Source: Fremontodendron californicum
Taxonomy: Eukaryota; Streptophyta; Magnoliopsida; Malvales; Malvaceae
Reading direction: 5' to 3'
DNA: 64,000 nt
Assembly (NCBI GenBank): GCA_030761205.1
Contig: JAULJL010000046.1
Span: 11,363,590-11,427,589 of the forward strand
A program made the position numbers and the translations under genes. Positions 46,890-57,600 of the stretch are shown here, piece after piece; within the stretch, counting starts at the first letter, position 1; every line of letters begins with the position of its first letter. The notes under the pieces are model-generated. The model had not been told where the DNA came from. It saw nothing but the letters and a program-made list of their open reading frames with translations, and made no database searches.

Positions 46890-48100
46890 GTTGTCGGATT
46901 TATCACGCAAGTGCACCTATCGTAACAAGTAATGAAATGAAAAGTAAAGTGTCGATCCCACGAGAAATTGTTATCAAATTCATTAAGTACTAAAATTATA
47001 ACAACTTAATCTTATTCAAACAAACGATTAGAAATTGTAAACTAAAGACTAAATAAAAGAAAATAATAAATAAAGAAGATAAATTAAAATTTAGATTAAA
47101 CAATTGAGAAAAGCCTAGGATTACAATTTCTCTCAACACTTCGTATTACAATTGAGAAAAGCCAGGATCACTGTTCATCTAATAAAAAAAATAATATTTT
47201 TTAAATTTAATTTTAAAAATATATAGAAAAAATTAAAAATATATATTTTTTAATGTAATGAATAGTAACCCAGGGCCGAGCCTGGGCAAAGGAATCCAAA
47301 AAAATTTGGGCCGCGACCCGGCCCATGAGCACCTCTACACGTAAGTATATTTCTACCTTATATGCAGATCAATTCATCATAATAAATGAATATGAAATAT
47401 ATGTTATTTAGTCCATGTCTAACACTAAACTCCCTATGTCTAGTTGTATTTAGGTTACCAAATCAATCTAATTAGTAGCTAAGCAATTAGAATCATTAAG
47501 TACAAAATTGAAAAAACAACATCAAGCATCATTAAAATCAAGTAATAGAGTAAAATAATTCAAGCTACATGTTGAGTTCCATTACAATCCTAGAAAAATA
47601 AATTAGTTCATCACCATCATAAATATTACAAGAAAAATAAAAGAAGAATAAAGGAAAAAAAAAAACTAAGGTATGTCAGGTTTTCAGTCTTCAATCCTCC
47701 AAAACCTCTTTTGGCTCCTTGCAACTTTTTTGTGGCTGCTCTCTTCTTAAGAAAACTAGGTTATTTACAAGCTAAGAAGTTTATATAATAAAATCTTAAG
47801 GGTTCTTATTTATAGAGAACTAAAAGCTTGAACAAGTAAAACTTTATGACCAAGTAACTGCTTTCAGTTTGGATTTTTGCTATATGAGCTGATTTTCTAC
47901 TCCTTGTTTTAGGGCTCTACAAAAATACAAAAAATATTAAATTAATAATTAAATTAAACATAAAATAAAAAGCTACTAAAATAATTAATTAATAATTTAA
48001 ATTACAAGAATTTAACTAATTTAAAAACACAAAATATAGTAAAATAACTCTATTTTATGTAATTATCATATTCTCACCCCGAAAGCTTACGTGTAGAAGC
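46890..48100. repeat. Non-coding long interspersed repeat, LTR-element-like
   Basis: The left part (TTTATCACGCAAGTGCACCTATCGT, then AGTGTCGATCCCACGAG) resembles a non-coding sequence I have seen widely in plant repeats. It is followed by AGTTCATCACCATCATAAATATTAC and a TCCTCCAAAACCTCTTTTGGCTCC stretch. No retroviral-type protein frame is present, so a LARD-like or other non-autonomous retroelement is possible. A family E element is inserted at 47175-47338. Confidence 0.4.
47175..47338. mobile_element. Family E TIR element, short copy
   Basis: The core AATTTTAAAAATATATAGAAAAAATT leads to CAGGGCCGAGCCTGGGCAAAGG and GCCCATGAGCACCTCTAC at the right end. It is inserted in the repeat at 46890-48100. 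ACAATTGAGAAAAGCC occurs upstream at both about 47100 and 47150. Confidence 0.5.
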
Positions 48101-48482
48101 ACAACTGAATTGCAAACAGAATGTTAGATACTGATTTTTTATTTATTTATTTTTTCAAAGGAAGACGAAAAGAAATGAAACTATAGCAATATCATATGGT
48201 TTTTGCTGAAATTAGATTCATATTTCAACAAATCCAAGAGTAGGCCCATGGTTTTTGAAAACAAGAATCCTTCAATCCCCCCTTTAATTAATTGCTATAT
48301 AAAAAAAAAATCCCAACTCCAAACGTTGTCGGAGTCTATCTAGTAATAAACATCGACATAAAATAAATTATTAAGCCAATATTTACATTGGTCAATATTT
48401 CTCCCTAAGAGAAGTCAGTACCTAACTTTCTCCTTTATGTCCCTCTCAAACACATGAGTACTGTAGCGTTGGCTCCTATTCC

Positions 48483-49151
48483 TCATTGGAGGAAGTTGTT
48501 TCTAGGAGGAAACTGAGAGAAAACTCTTTCCAAAACGAACCCTTCGGACCCAGTTTCCATGTTCGGCCTAGGGTTTCCCCCAAGTCTTTGAAGGAAAAGG
48601 TCACCTCCCTCTGGATTATTATTGCTGTTCAATGAAAACATGTACGGCTGGTTTTGGTGCTGGAATTGAGACAGCTGTTGTTGTTGATATTGCAAATGAA
48701 ATCCAGCAGGTGGAACCATTAGGGAACTAGGGTTAACATGGGGTTGACGTCCTCCGAAACCGAACCCGATATTTGGTCCACCACCAGGGCGAGCTCCTGG
48801 AGCAAAAGGTGCACCAGTGAATTGTTGAACCATGGCTCGGAAATTTTTAGTATCCGTGTTGAGCAACGTAGTAGGGGTTCGTCTTGAAGCCCTTGTTCGT
48901 CTTCGAACTGGCTTCCCAACGCGGCCTTCGGGACTCATATGACGGCTGCCACCACTTGAACTAGCTCGACCGCCGCCTGAGCCTGATGGGCTTATTCGAG
49001 CGTTGCTCGATGTGATTGTAGTGCTAACATTAACAGTACTGGCTTCTTCGAAGCCCTGATTATCACCAAACACTGAACGATTCGATATTTGTTGATAAAA
49101 TTGTGGCCAATCAGAATCAGTAGGACTAGACATGGATTCACTCATGTCCAT
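48483..49151 (-). CDS. VQ-motif protein (WRKY-interacting type)
   Basis: A single-exon gene of 222 aa starting MDMSESM at 49151; the frame extends upstream only through a TTG codon. The VQ core FRAMVQQFTG lies at about residues 104-113, matching FxxxVQxxTG. It is preceded by a basic stretch (KPVRRRTRASRR) that may serve nuclear import. N- and C-terminal parts are low complexity: Ser/Gly near 50-70, Gly/Pro after the motif, and a Gln-rich run (YQQQQLSQFQ). VQ proteins bind WRKY transcription factors through this motif and modulate defence or development; most plant members are intronless, as here. The specific partner cannot be inferred. Promoter W-box and G-box candidates lie just upstream. 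Confidence 0.94.
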   Translation of the reverse strand: MDMSESMSSPTDSDWPQFYQQISNRSVFGDNQGFEEASTVNVSTTITSSNARISPSGSGGGRASSSGGSRHMSPEGRVGKPVRRRTRASRRTPTTLLNTDTKNFRAMVQQFTGAPFAPGARPGGGPNIGFGFGGRQPHVNPSSLMVPPAGFHLQYQQQQLSQFQHQNQPYMFSLNSNNNPEGGDLFLQRLGGNPRPNMETGSEGFVLERVFSQFPPRNNFLQ

Positions 49152-49202
49152 GGGGGGCAAAGAGAAAATGGTATTTTCTTTGGTGAGAAGGAGAGTTTAG
49201 GG

Positions 49203-49215
49203 TATTTATTTATGG
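49203..49215 (-). promoter_or_regulatory. TATA-like box of the VQ gene
   Basis: CATAAATAAATAC on the minus strand, about 50-65 bases upstream of the ATG. It is a weak TATA variant, but the only one suitably placed. Confidence 0.4.
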
Positions 49216-49227
49216 TGGCTTCAACGT

Positions 49228-49233
49228 GGTCAA
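49228..49233 (-). promoter_or_regulatory. W-box (TTGACC) upstream of the VQ gene
   Basis: TTTGACCACGT on the minus strand combines a WRKY-binding W-box core with an ACGT core, about 80 bases upstream of the ATG. Functional use is inferred. Confidence 0.45.
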
Positions 49234-49302
49234 AGGAAGAATATTGGGAAAATCATGGCCTTTGATTTTGGTTAAGGTTAAATAAATTCCTGAAAGGAAC
49301 GG

Positions 49303-49308
49303 CACGTG
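49303..49308. promoter_or_regulatory. G-box CACGTG upstream of the VQ gene
   Basis: A perfect palindromic CACGTG within GGCACGTGGG, about 155 bases upstream of the ATG; a possible bZIP or bHLH site. Confidence 0.45.
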
Positions 49309-50993
49309 GGGGTATGGCGGAAAAAAGAAGAGAAGAGAAAGAAAAAAAAAATGTTTGGCAGATTTGTCAGTCTGGGGAGGGAAGGGAAAATGGCCAATGG
49401 GATATTTTTGTTAATTCCTGTATTTATATTGTATTAATATTTATTATCATATACGTTCTATATATGAATGCTTGTTGTTTTATTTATTTTTAAATATATA
49501 ATTATATATTTTTAAAACAAATAAAATAAATAAAATGTATATTAATTAAAATTTAATAAAATTTATTATATATGCAAATTATTATGAAATTTATTATTTT
49601 TAATATCAATACAAAATTAATTATGAATATAAAAAATTTAATGTAAATTTTAATTATTGATTTACTTTTTTAGTGAAAAATTTAAACTTTTACGATAAAG
49701 TAGTTTTATATAAACTTTATTTTTTATTTATTATCAAATTAATTCATTTAATGAAAGTATTTTAATAAAACTAAATTTCTTTCTATAAATTAGATAAATC
49801 TTATTAATAAAAAATATTTAAAATGGTAAATTAGTAATATAATGAACAATAATGGATTTTTTGTCAGTTCAAAAGATTCTTCATATTCGTATTTTTATAT
49901 ATATTATAGTCATAGATATTTATATTTTTTATTGTGTTATAATCGTATTTAAGATATTTTATATTTATATAAATTTTGATATGTTCATAATTTATATTAT
50001 ATAGATTTTGAGATATTCGTATATTCGTATCGTTTTCGTATTTTTTTCGTGTCGTATCATGTTTTTAATTATTTTTTTCGTATTGTATCGTATAATTGTG
50101 TCCTGTCCAATATTATCAGATCTAAGATATTGATTTATTTGAGAAAAAAAAAAAAAAAAAAGAAGAAAAGGATTGTTTCCTGGAAGCAGCAAATTGCTTA
50201 TCAGGATAACATCAGCTTATGACTTGTTTATGTGGTTGGTGAACCCGACATTGATGACTTTGCAACTCTTTACTCTTCAAAGATTGTAATGTAACTATCC
50301 TTCTAGTTTATGGAAACACCCTCTCATTTTTACAATGTTATAAATTAAAAATTACAAAATATACTATGATCCGAATAATTGGAATAAAATATGTTGTTTT
50401 GAAATTTTATATTATCTTGAAACATTTGTTATTTTCAAAAAATTTTGTTAAACGTGTTTATGATCAGGTTGAATCGGGTCTAGATTCGAAAAATAATAAT
50501 TCGGATCGAATCGATTTGAATTATAAATTTTTTTATCTAAGTTCGATTAAATTCGAGTTCAACTTATTGAATCGTATAAATAATTTGGTTATCTTGACTT
50601 GTGGACAAATTTAGCTCTTGTTAAAGAAAAAAGTAAGAGACCGAAGAAAATTCCAACCAGCATTAACTTACCATCTGGGTTTTTTGTTTTTCCTTTCCTA
50701 TATAAAATGAAAAAGATGAGTAATATAACAACTAAACAAAAAGAAATGTCGATTTTTTTTTTTGTGTGTAGGATTTATTTTATTATTTAACTATTTTGCC
50801 AATGACCTACTGACTTTATACCCAAAATACAGATTAAAAAAAAAAAGGATTAGATCCCCTTATTTATGCTCATATTTCACGAGTTCAAACTAAAAAAAAA
50901 ATTAAAATTAAAAATCCAATTAATGTCTTACTAAATTGTTTGGTCTGATTTCTCGGAAAAACAATCCTCAAACAAAAGCATTATCATTGTTTA

Positions 50994-51027
<34 letters not shown>

Positions 51028-51654
51028 TGCGATGATTGTGAGATTTAATTTTTCTTTTCCATTCGATCATCATGTTAGGTATAAAAAATGATGAATCGTA
51101 AGGCAATACTTATTTTTTAATAAATTCGTTTTTTAATATTTCAAATTGTCGAAACGATTATTATAATTAAGAGAGTTCAATAGTCTCTTAATGGACAACA
51201 CGATTGTAATATATAAATAACAATTGATCTAAAAAATGAGATTATAAAAAATTGAATTCAATTATTTTAATTAAGATTCAACATGATTTTATATTAAATA
51301 AATATTTAACGAATTTAATATTATTTAAAAAAAATTAATTCGTAAAAGGAGCTTTGGAAAGTACTAAAAAAATCTTAGATGATGACTATGCATTTGCATT
51401 ATGAATTGAAATGTAAATTATTATTGGAGAAGAGAAAACAGTAAAAAAGAATCTTATCTTAATTTGACAGATCGGCCCACATGCTTTATTTATTTATATA
51501 TTAATTTTCATTTATGAAATCAAATCAACCATAAAAAATAGCTTATAGGCTATAAGACTTTAAGAAGCGTTTTAAGTGTTTCATTCCTACACCACACTCT
51601 CCTAGTCTCCTTTGCTTCTTTGCATGTATTTTCTTAGATTCGGATAAACAAAAG

Positions 51655-54600
51655 ATGGTGTCCAACAACCTCCTTCGATCAACTCTCAAAACCCAGGTTC
51701 CAAATCTTCAATACCCATAAAGTTTTTTTTTTTTTTTCTCCTTCTGGTCTACTGTTTGATCAACCCTTTTGTTTAAGAAAACCAGTGTTCATGTTTTTTT
51801 TCTTACATGTCTGGATCATGATTAGAGAACCCATTTTTCTCTCCTCTTCTGATTTAACCAAATTTTCTTACTTTTTTCGATTCTCATAACTGAAAGTCTT
51901 TATTTTAGTAGCTGATAAATGTTGTTAGAAAGAACAAGCTTTTATTACTTTTTTTCTTTGTTGCTTTATGTCATTGTCATGATTTATCTATTTTATTGGA
52001 ATTTTTGCACTGTTTCCGCCTTTATGGATCACTTGATGTTGTATTTGAGTTGTTGAATATCATCTTTTAAACTACTTAGAACTAAAAAGTACAAACTTTT
52101 TGTTTCTTTTGGATCCACTTATTTAGGATCATTAATTGTCCATTCTTTTAGTTTTTCTAGATGAAACTAATAAATTAATTTAGTAAAGAATTGATTCTAT
52201 TAGTTTTAGTAGGATTCATAAAAAAATCTAAGCATGAAGGACAGCTTTCTCCTAAAATCTTGCATTTCTTTGGCAACCAATCAGGGATAACTGAACCTTG
52301 AGGTTATACTTTAACAGTTTAGCAAAAAGTGGATTAATTTATCAGTATCATCCAAAAAAAAGAAAAACTGAAACTTTCACATTTGTGCTCCCTCCTTTTG
52401 CTATAAATTTATTCTATGACCTATTATAGGAGATATGCATTGAGAATCTGTTGTGTTATTTGTCAAATCCTATGTTACTCGGACTCGGGTATGAGTATCC
52501 GACACGGTTATGTGTCCAACACGAGTATGTTCAATTTTTTTTTTTAAAATTTTATGTATTTGAAGGATCTTTAAAGGATCGTATCCCCATACCCATGTTC
52601 GGATATTCGTCGGACACGGATACTTAAAAAAAAAATGAAGAGTCAGAGCAACATAGGTCAACTCATTATGTGCCTACTTGTTGCTGGGGAAATCATTTCC
52701 CTGGAAAAAAAAAAATTGAAACCCCTCTCTTTCCCCTGAATGCTTACATATTTGAAATACAGCAAAGAATAAGAAAACAATTTGTAATAGAATTTCTGAA
52801 GAGTTGGATGTTTTCTAAATTTGTCATTTGGTTACTGATCTTTATACTGAAGGAGAAGATAAAATTTCATTGTTAAAAATTGGGGAGAGGCGGATTTGAA
52901 CTTGGGATCATTTTTTTGGATGTAAAATGTGGGTTGTGGCCTATGTTGCTCCGATTCTTCATTTTTCTTGAAGTATCCATGTCCGACACCCGTATCCGAC
53001 GCATATCCAAACATTGGTGTGGGGATATGAGCTTCTAAGGATCTTCAAAATACATGGAAATCTTGAAAAAAAATTGAACATACCCATGTCGGACACATAC
53101 CCGTGTACAACACTCACACCCAAGTCCGAGTAACATAGGTTGTGGCTATCATTATTGGAAGTAGCAGGAACTGTTAACAGAATGAGGTTTAGGTCTGATT
53201 TGGCTCATGTAAGATATAATCATATGCAAAACTTAGTGGAGTAACACCCACTAGAATTTTCTTTTTCTTTTTCTTTTCCTTTTGTTTTTTTGTATTGTTT
53301 TCTCAACCATCATATATGTTTCACCCTTCCTATTTGCAGCTTGGTTCATATATAAAAAATGCTGCTGCATACAAAAGTTTTTTGGAGAACCCACTTAAGG
53401 GTCCATTAGTGGCCAGATTATATAGTACTGAGCCATCTTTGCAGAAGGAAGATTCAGATTTGAAGGATAGTAAAGGGTATGTGCATTTTATGTGTTAGTA
53501 TTTAAACATTTGTTCATGTTTGTCTCAGTCCATAAACATGTGTTCCTTGTCTGTACTTTTGCTCACATCATGGATACCTTAGTTTGTATATATAGAAGAG
53601 AAATGTGGAGAGATAACTTGATATATATATATATTAATTTCATTAATGTCTTATATTTTTATATTTGAAGATGTGTGTTATATTTGTATTTACATGTCTC
53701 CTTCGTATCAGGTTTAAGGGGCATGATATGCTGGCTCCATTCACAGCTGGGTGGCAGGCCACTGACTTGCATCCTCTGGTTATTGAAAAGTCCGAGGTAT
53801 GTGAATAAGTTGTCTTTCTTTTACTTATCTGAAATTGTTTAGGCTAATGAACTCATCTCAAGATATGTTGTTTTCTTCTTTTTCTAAAGCTACTCTTGTT
53901 CCCTCTGTCATATACGAAATTCAATTTTGATCTGGCGCAGGGAAGCTATGTTTATGATATGAATGGGAAAAAGTATCTGGATTCTCTTGCTGGTCTATGG
54001 TGTACAGCATTAGGTATTGAGGATGTCTTCTTCTTCCCCCTCATTGAATGTTCTCTATCAATGCTTTTTTCTCATCTTGACTTGTACTAATATTTATCGA
54101 TTTTGATTTACTGATGATATTTAGCTCCCACTTTAGTGGCTATGATTAACTTCAAGTAAAGTGCTACTAATAGCATTCATAGCATCCCTGTTTTTGTTTT
54201 ATTAAATTATTGCTATCAAAATTTGTTCTCTCTAATGCAGTTGCAGTTGGTCTATACTAATCTTTGATGACCATTCTGGGAATATGCCTATCATATATGC
54301 TTGCATGATGTATGTAGGCATACGAGTTCACTTGCACCTTTTAGAACATGAAGTATCTGGATCAAGCATTTTTTATTATTATCCATGCGGAAACAGAACA
54401 CTATGTTGCTCCGACTCTTCATTTTTCTTGAAGTATCCGTGTCTGACACCCGTGTCCGACGCATATCCGGACATGGGCATGGGGATATGATCCTCCAAGG
54501 ATCTTCCAAATACATGGAAATCTTGGAAAAAAATTAAACATACCCGTGTCTGACACTCACACCCAAATCCGAGTAACATAGACAGAACAAATTTACCCGA

Positions 54601-57600
54601 AGTAGAGTTAGACCTTGTAACTTCTCAGTTGTGTTTGCATTCCAAGATATGACTGTTAAATCAGTTCTACGCCTATTCTATACACATCCAGTCCTTTTTC
54701 ATGTGTACCTTATGCATTTTTAAGCAGCAAAAGCAAATGAATCTAATGCTATGATTTTTTTAGCAGAAGAATTTTGTTCAATCCCTTATGGCTGCTAAAT
54801 TTTTGCAGGAGGAAATGAACCTCGACTTGTGGCAGCTGCAACTGCTCAATTGAATAAATTGCCATTTTACCATTCGTTTTGGAATCGTACTACAAGACCA
54901 TCATTGGTATTTCATCGATCCATCCAATGCTATTTTTTCTTTGAATCATTCACTTGTTGAGTTATTTTGGAGTTCTGCATAATAATACATATTATTTTTC
55001 AGTTTCTACCTTTCTAGAATAGCCATTGCCTCTGTATCTGTTATTACAAAATAAACGAGGAGGTTCTGAAAATATTGACCTTACAGGATCTTGCAAAGGA
55101 ACTTCTTGAAACTTTTACTGCAAGCAAAATGGCAAAAGTCTTCTTTACAAATAGTGGATCTGAAGCAAATGATACTCAGGTTTCATTTATAATACATTAT
55201 TAGTATTTTAAATTTTTTATCTTTACAGGTATTCATATCAGTAATGGGTGTAATTTGATGATTGATATAAACTGAAAAAGTGGTGAAGATGGTGCTTGCT
55301 GATGTTTGAATTTCTGAATTATTTATATGTAGGTGAAGCTCGTTTGGTATTATAATAATGCACTTGGAAGACCAAATAAGAAGAAATTTATTGCTCGAGC
55401 GAAATCGTAAAATTCAACTACTCAATTCAATACTGCTCTTCAGTGCTTCTCTTTGTGTTATTTCTTGAATACTTATCATCCTTTCTCTTTCTTTAACTTT
55501 CTCCAGATACCATGGATCAACTTTGATATCAGCTAGTCTTTCTGGGTAAATGTTACTTTATTGGTAAAAATGCTTTTACTTAGTGTTTGAAATCCTTGAG
55601 TTCTTAACAATTAGATTTGCCATTACAGACTTCCTGCTCTACATCAAAACTTTGATCTGCCAGCTCCATTTGTGTTGCACACTGACTGCCCTCATTATTG
55701 GCGCTATCATCTACCAGGTTTTCAGTTTTACCAATCCTTTCTGAGATATACTTTTGAATTTAAAATGATAGCCATCTTTATTCATGTCTCAGGTGAAACG
55801 GAGGAGGATTTCTCAACCAGATTAGCCAACAATTTAGAGAATCTTATTCTGAAAGAGGGTCCAGAGACGGTAATGTCACCTAACACGTTTTAAAAATGAA
55901 ATGGGAATTCTTTTGCAACTAGAAACTATGTTGCTCCGACTCTTCATTGTTCTTGAAATACCCGTGTCCGACACCAATGTCTGACACATATCCAGACATG
56001 AGTATGGGGGGTATGATCGTCCAGGGACCCTCCAAATACATGGAAATCTTAGAAAAAATTGAACATATCCGTGTCGGACACATAACCGTATCCGACACTT
56101 ACACCCGAGTCCGAGTAACATAGACTAGAAAGAGCTTGTTTGTGTAGCTGACCTAGCAGGTTTGTTCATATCAGATTGCTGCATTTATTGCTGAGCCTGT
56201 GATGGGAGCAGGAGGTGTTATACCTCCTCCTGCTACTTATTTTGAGAAGGTGAGTTTTTAATTGTTATTTATCATTATAGATTTGGAATAACTATTTCTT
56301 TTGCTTTCTGATCTCATGAGAAATTAAACATGTTTCTTCTGATTTACTGGAATACATATGCAAATTAACATGCTGGCACAATTTAGTTTGATGCATCCAA
56401 AAGCATTTAATTTACTGCAAATTTTCATTTTTTCTATCATGGTTTCTGTCATCTTGTCTGAAAGGATTCTTTGCTGAAACCTTTAGATAGCTGTAATCTA
56501 TGTTGCTCCAACTCTTCATTTTTCATGAAGTACCCATGTCCGACACTCGTGTCCGACACATATACGGACATGGGTATGGGGATATGATCCTCCAAAAACC
56601 CTCCAAATACATGAAAATCTTAGAAAAATTTGAACATACCCGTGTCCGACACTCACACCCGAGTCCTAGTAACATAGGCTGTAATTTATTCACAGTGATA
56701 TTCTACTAGTTTCCGGTCTTAGATTCTACAATACAACAGGTCAAATTGATTGAACTTGCCGTAACTTTCAAATGTAATTTTGTTTTCTATGGTTCTACTT
56801 TAATCACAAAGTACCTTTAATGGTTTAGAAAATTGCTTGACCTACCCTTTTGAAGCAAGACTTGAAGTTCTTTTATGGTACTTCAAGCTGTCTATAGCCC
56901 TCTCTCTGGAACAATAACAAAATCAGATTTGCACTTTGGAGCTATGTTACTCAGACTCGAGTGTGAGTGTCGGACACGGGTATGTATCCGACATTGGTGT
57001 GTTCAATTTTTCCTAAGATTTCCATGTATTTGGAGGATCATATCCCCATACCTATGTCTAGATATGCGTCGGACATGGGAACTTAAAGAAAATGAAGAGT
57101 CGGAGCAACATAGCTCTGGAGTCAGCTCCCTGATTAGGACACTTCTATGTTGGAAAATAGGCAAAGTTGTGGTGATGTTGCATTTGAACAATATCATACA
57201 TGTTTGTGTTGGCTCTCTGTTATTTTAGATGCAATGTCTTTCAAAATTTTATGCAGTTTTTACTAATGTAGCATTTCAAATATCATGCAGATACAAGCTG
57301 TTGTGAAAAAATACGACATACTTTTTATTGCAGATGAGGTATTTGGCTATTTCTGTGTCTATTACCATCAACGTTTTGAGAGATCTTTCGATCGTTTGTT
57401 CTTAAGTGTGCTTTTGTGCTTGCTTTAGGTTATTTGTGCATTTGGAAGGCTTGGGACAATGTTTGGATCCGACAAATACAATATTAAACCAGATCTTGTT
57501 TCATTAGCCAAGGTGAAGCAAAATATTCAGGAATAAAATAGGCTTGGACCCTGATATAACTCTCATCTTTCTGCATATGCTGGTATTTTGTTTCTCAGGC

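Larger units (their letters stand above)
40282..48482. other. 8-kb gene-poor, repeat-rich region
   Basis: No gene is supported. It holds AT-rich TIR repeats (40930-41100, 41328-41495, 42000-42125, 42172-42515), a small hairpin element (42211-42337), an unexplained GC-richer block (42594-42716) and a foldback element (42728-43076). It also holds a compound CT/TA microsatellite (43091-43148), family F repeats (44085-44345, 45375-45650), and a long non-coding repeat (46890-48100) with a family E element inside. Confidence 0.55.
49152..51654. other. Intergenic region between the VQ and GABA transaminase genes
   Basis: No gene is supported. It includes the VQ promoter, AT-rich DNA, a family F repeat at 49870-50115, a degenerate GAATCG-rich stretch near 50460-50590 and a (TA)n tract at 51003-51027. 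The last ~100 bases are pyrimidine-rich, like a 5' leader. Confidence 0.5.

Noticed and set aside
54291..54579. Open frames reading [13 protein letters not shown] or similar
   Set aside because: Near-identical frames occur wherever a family A MITE occurs (6128, 13004, 19659, 22001, 37934, 52832, 55876, 56875). They are transposon translations, not genes.
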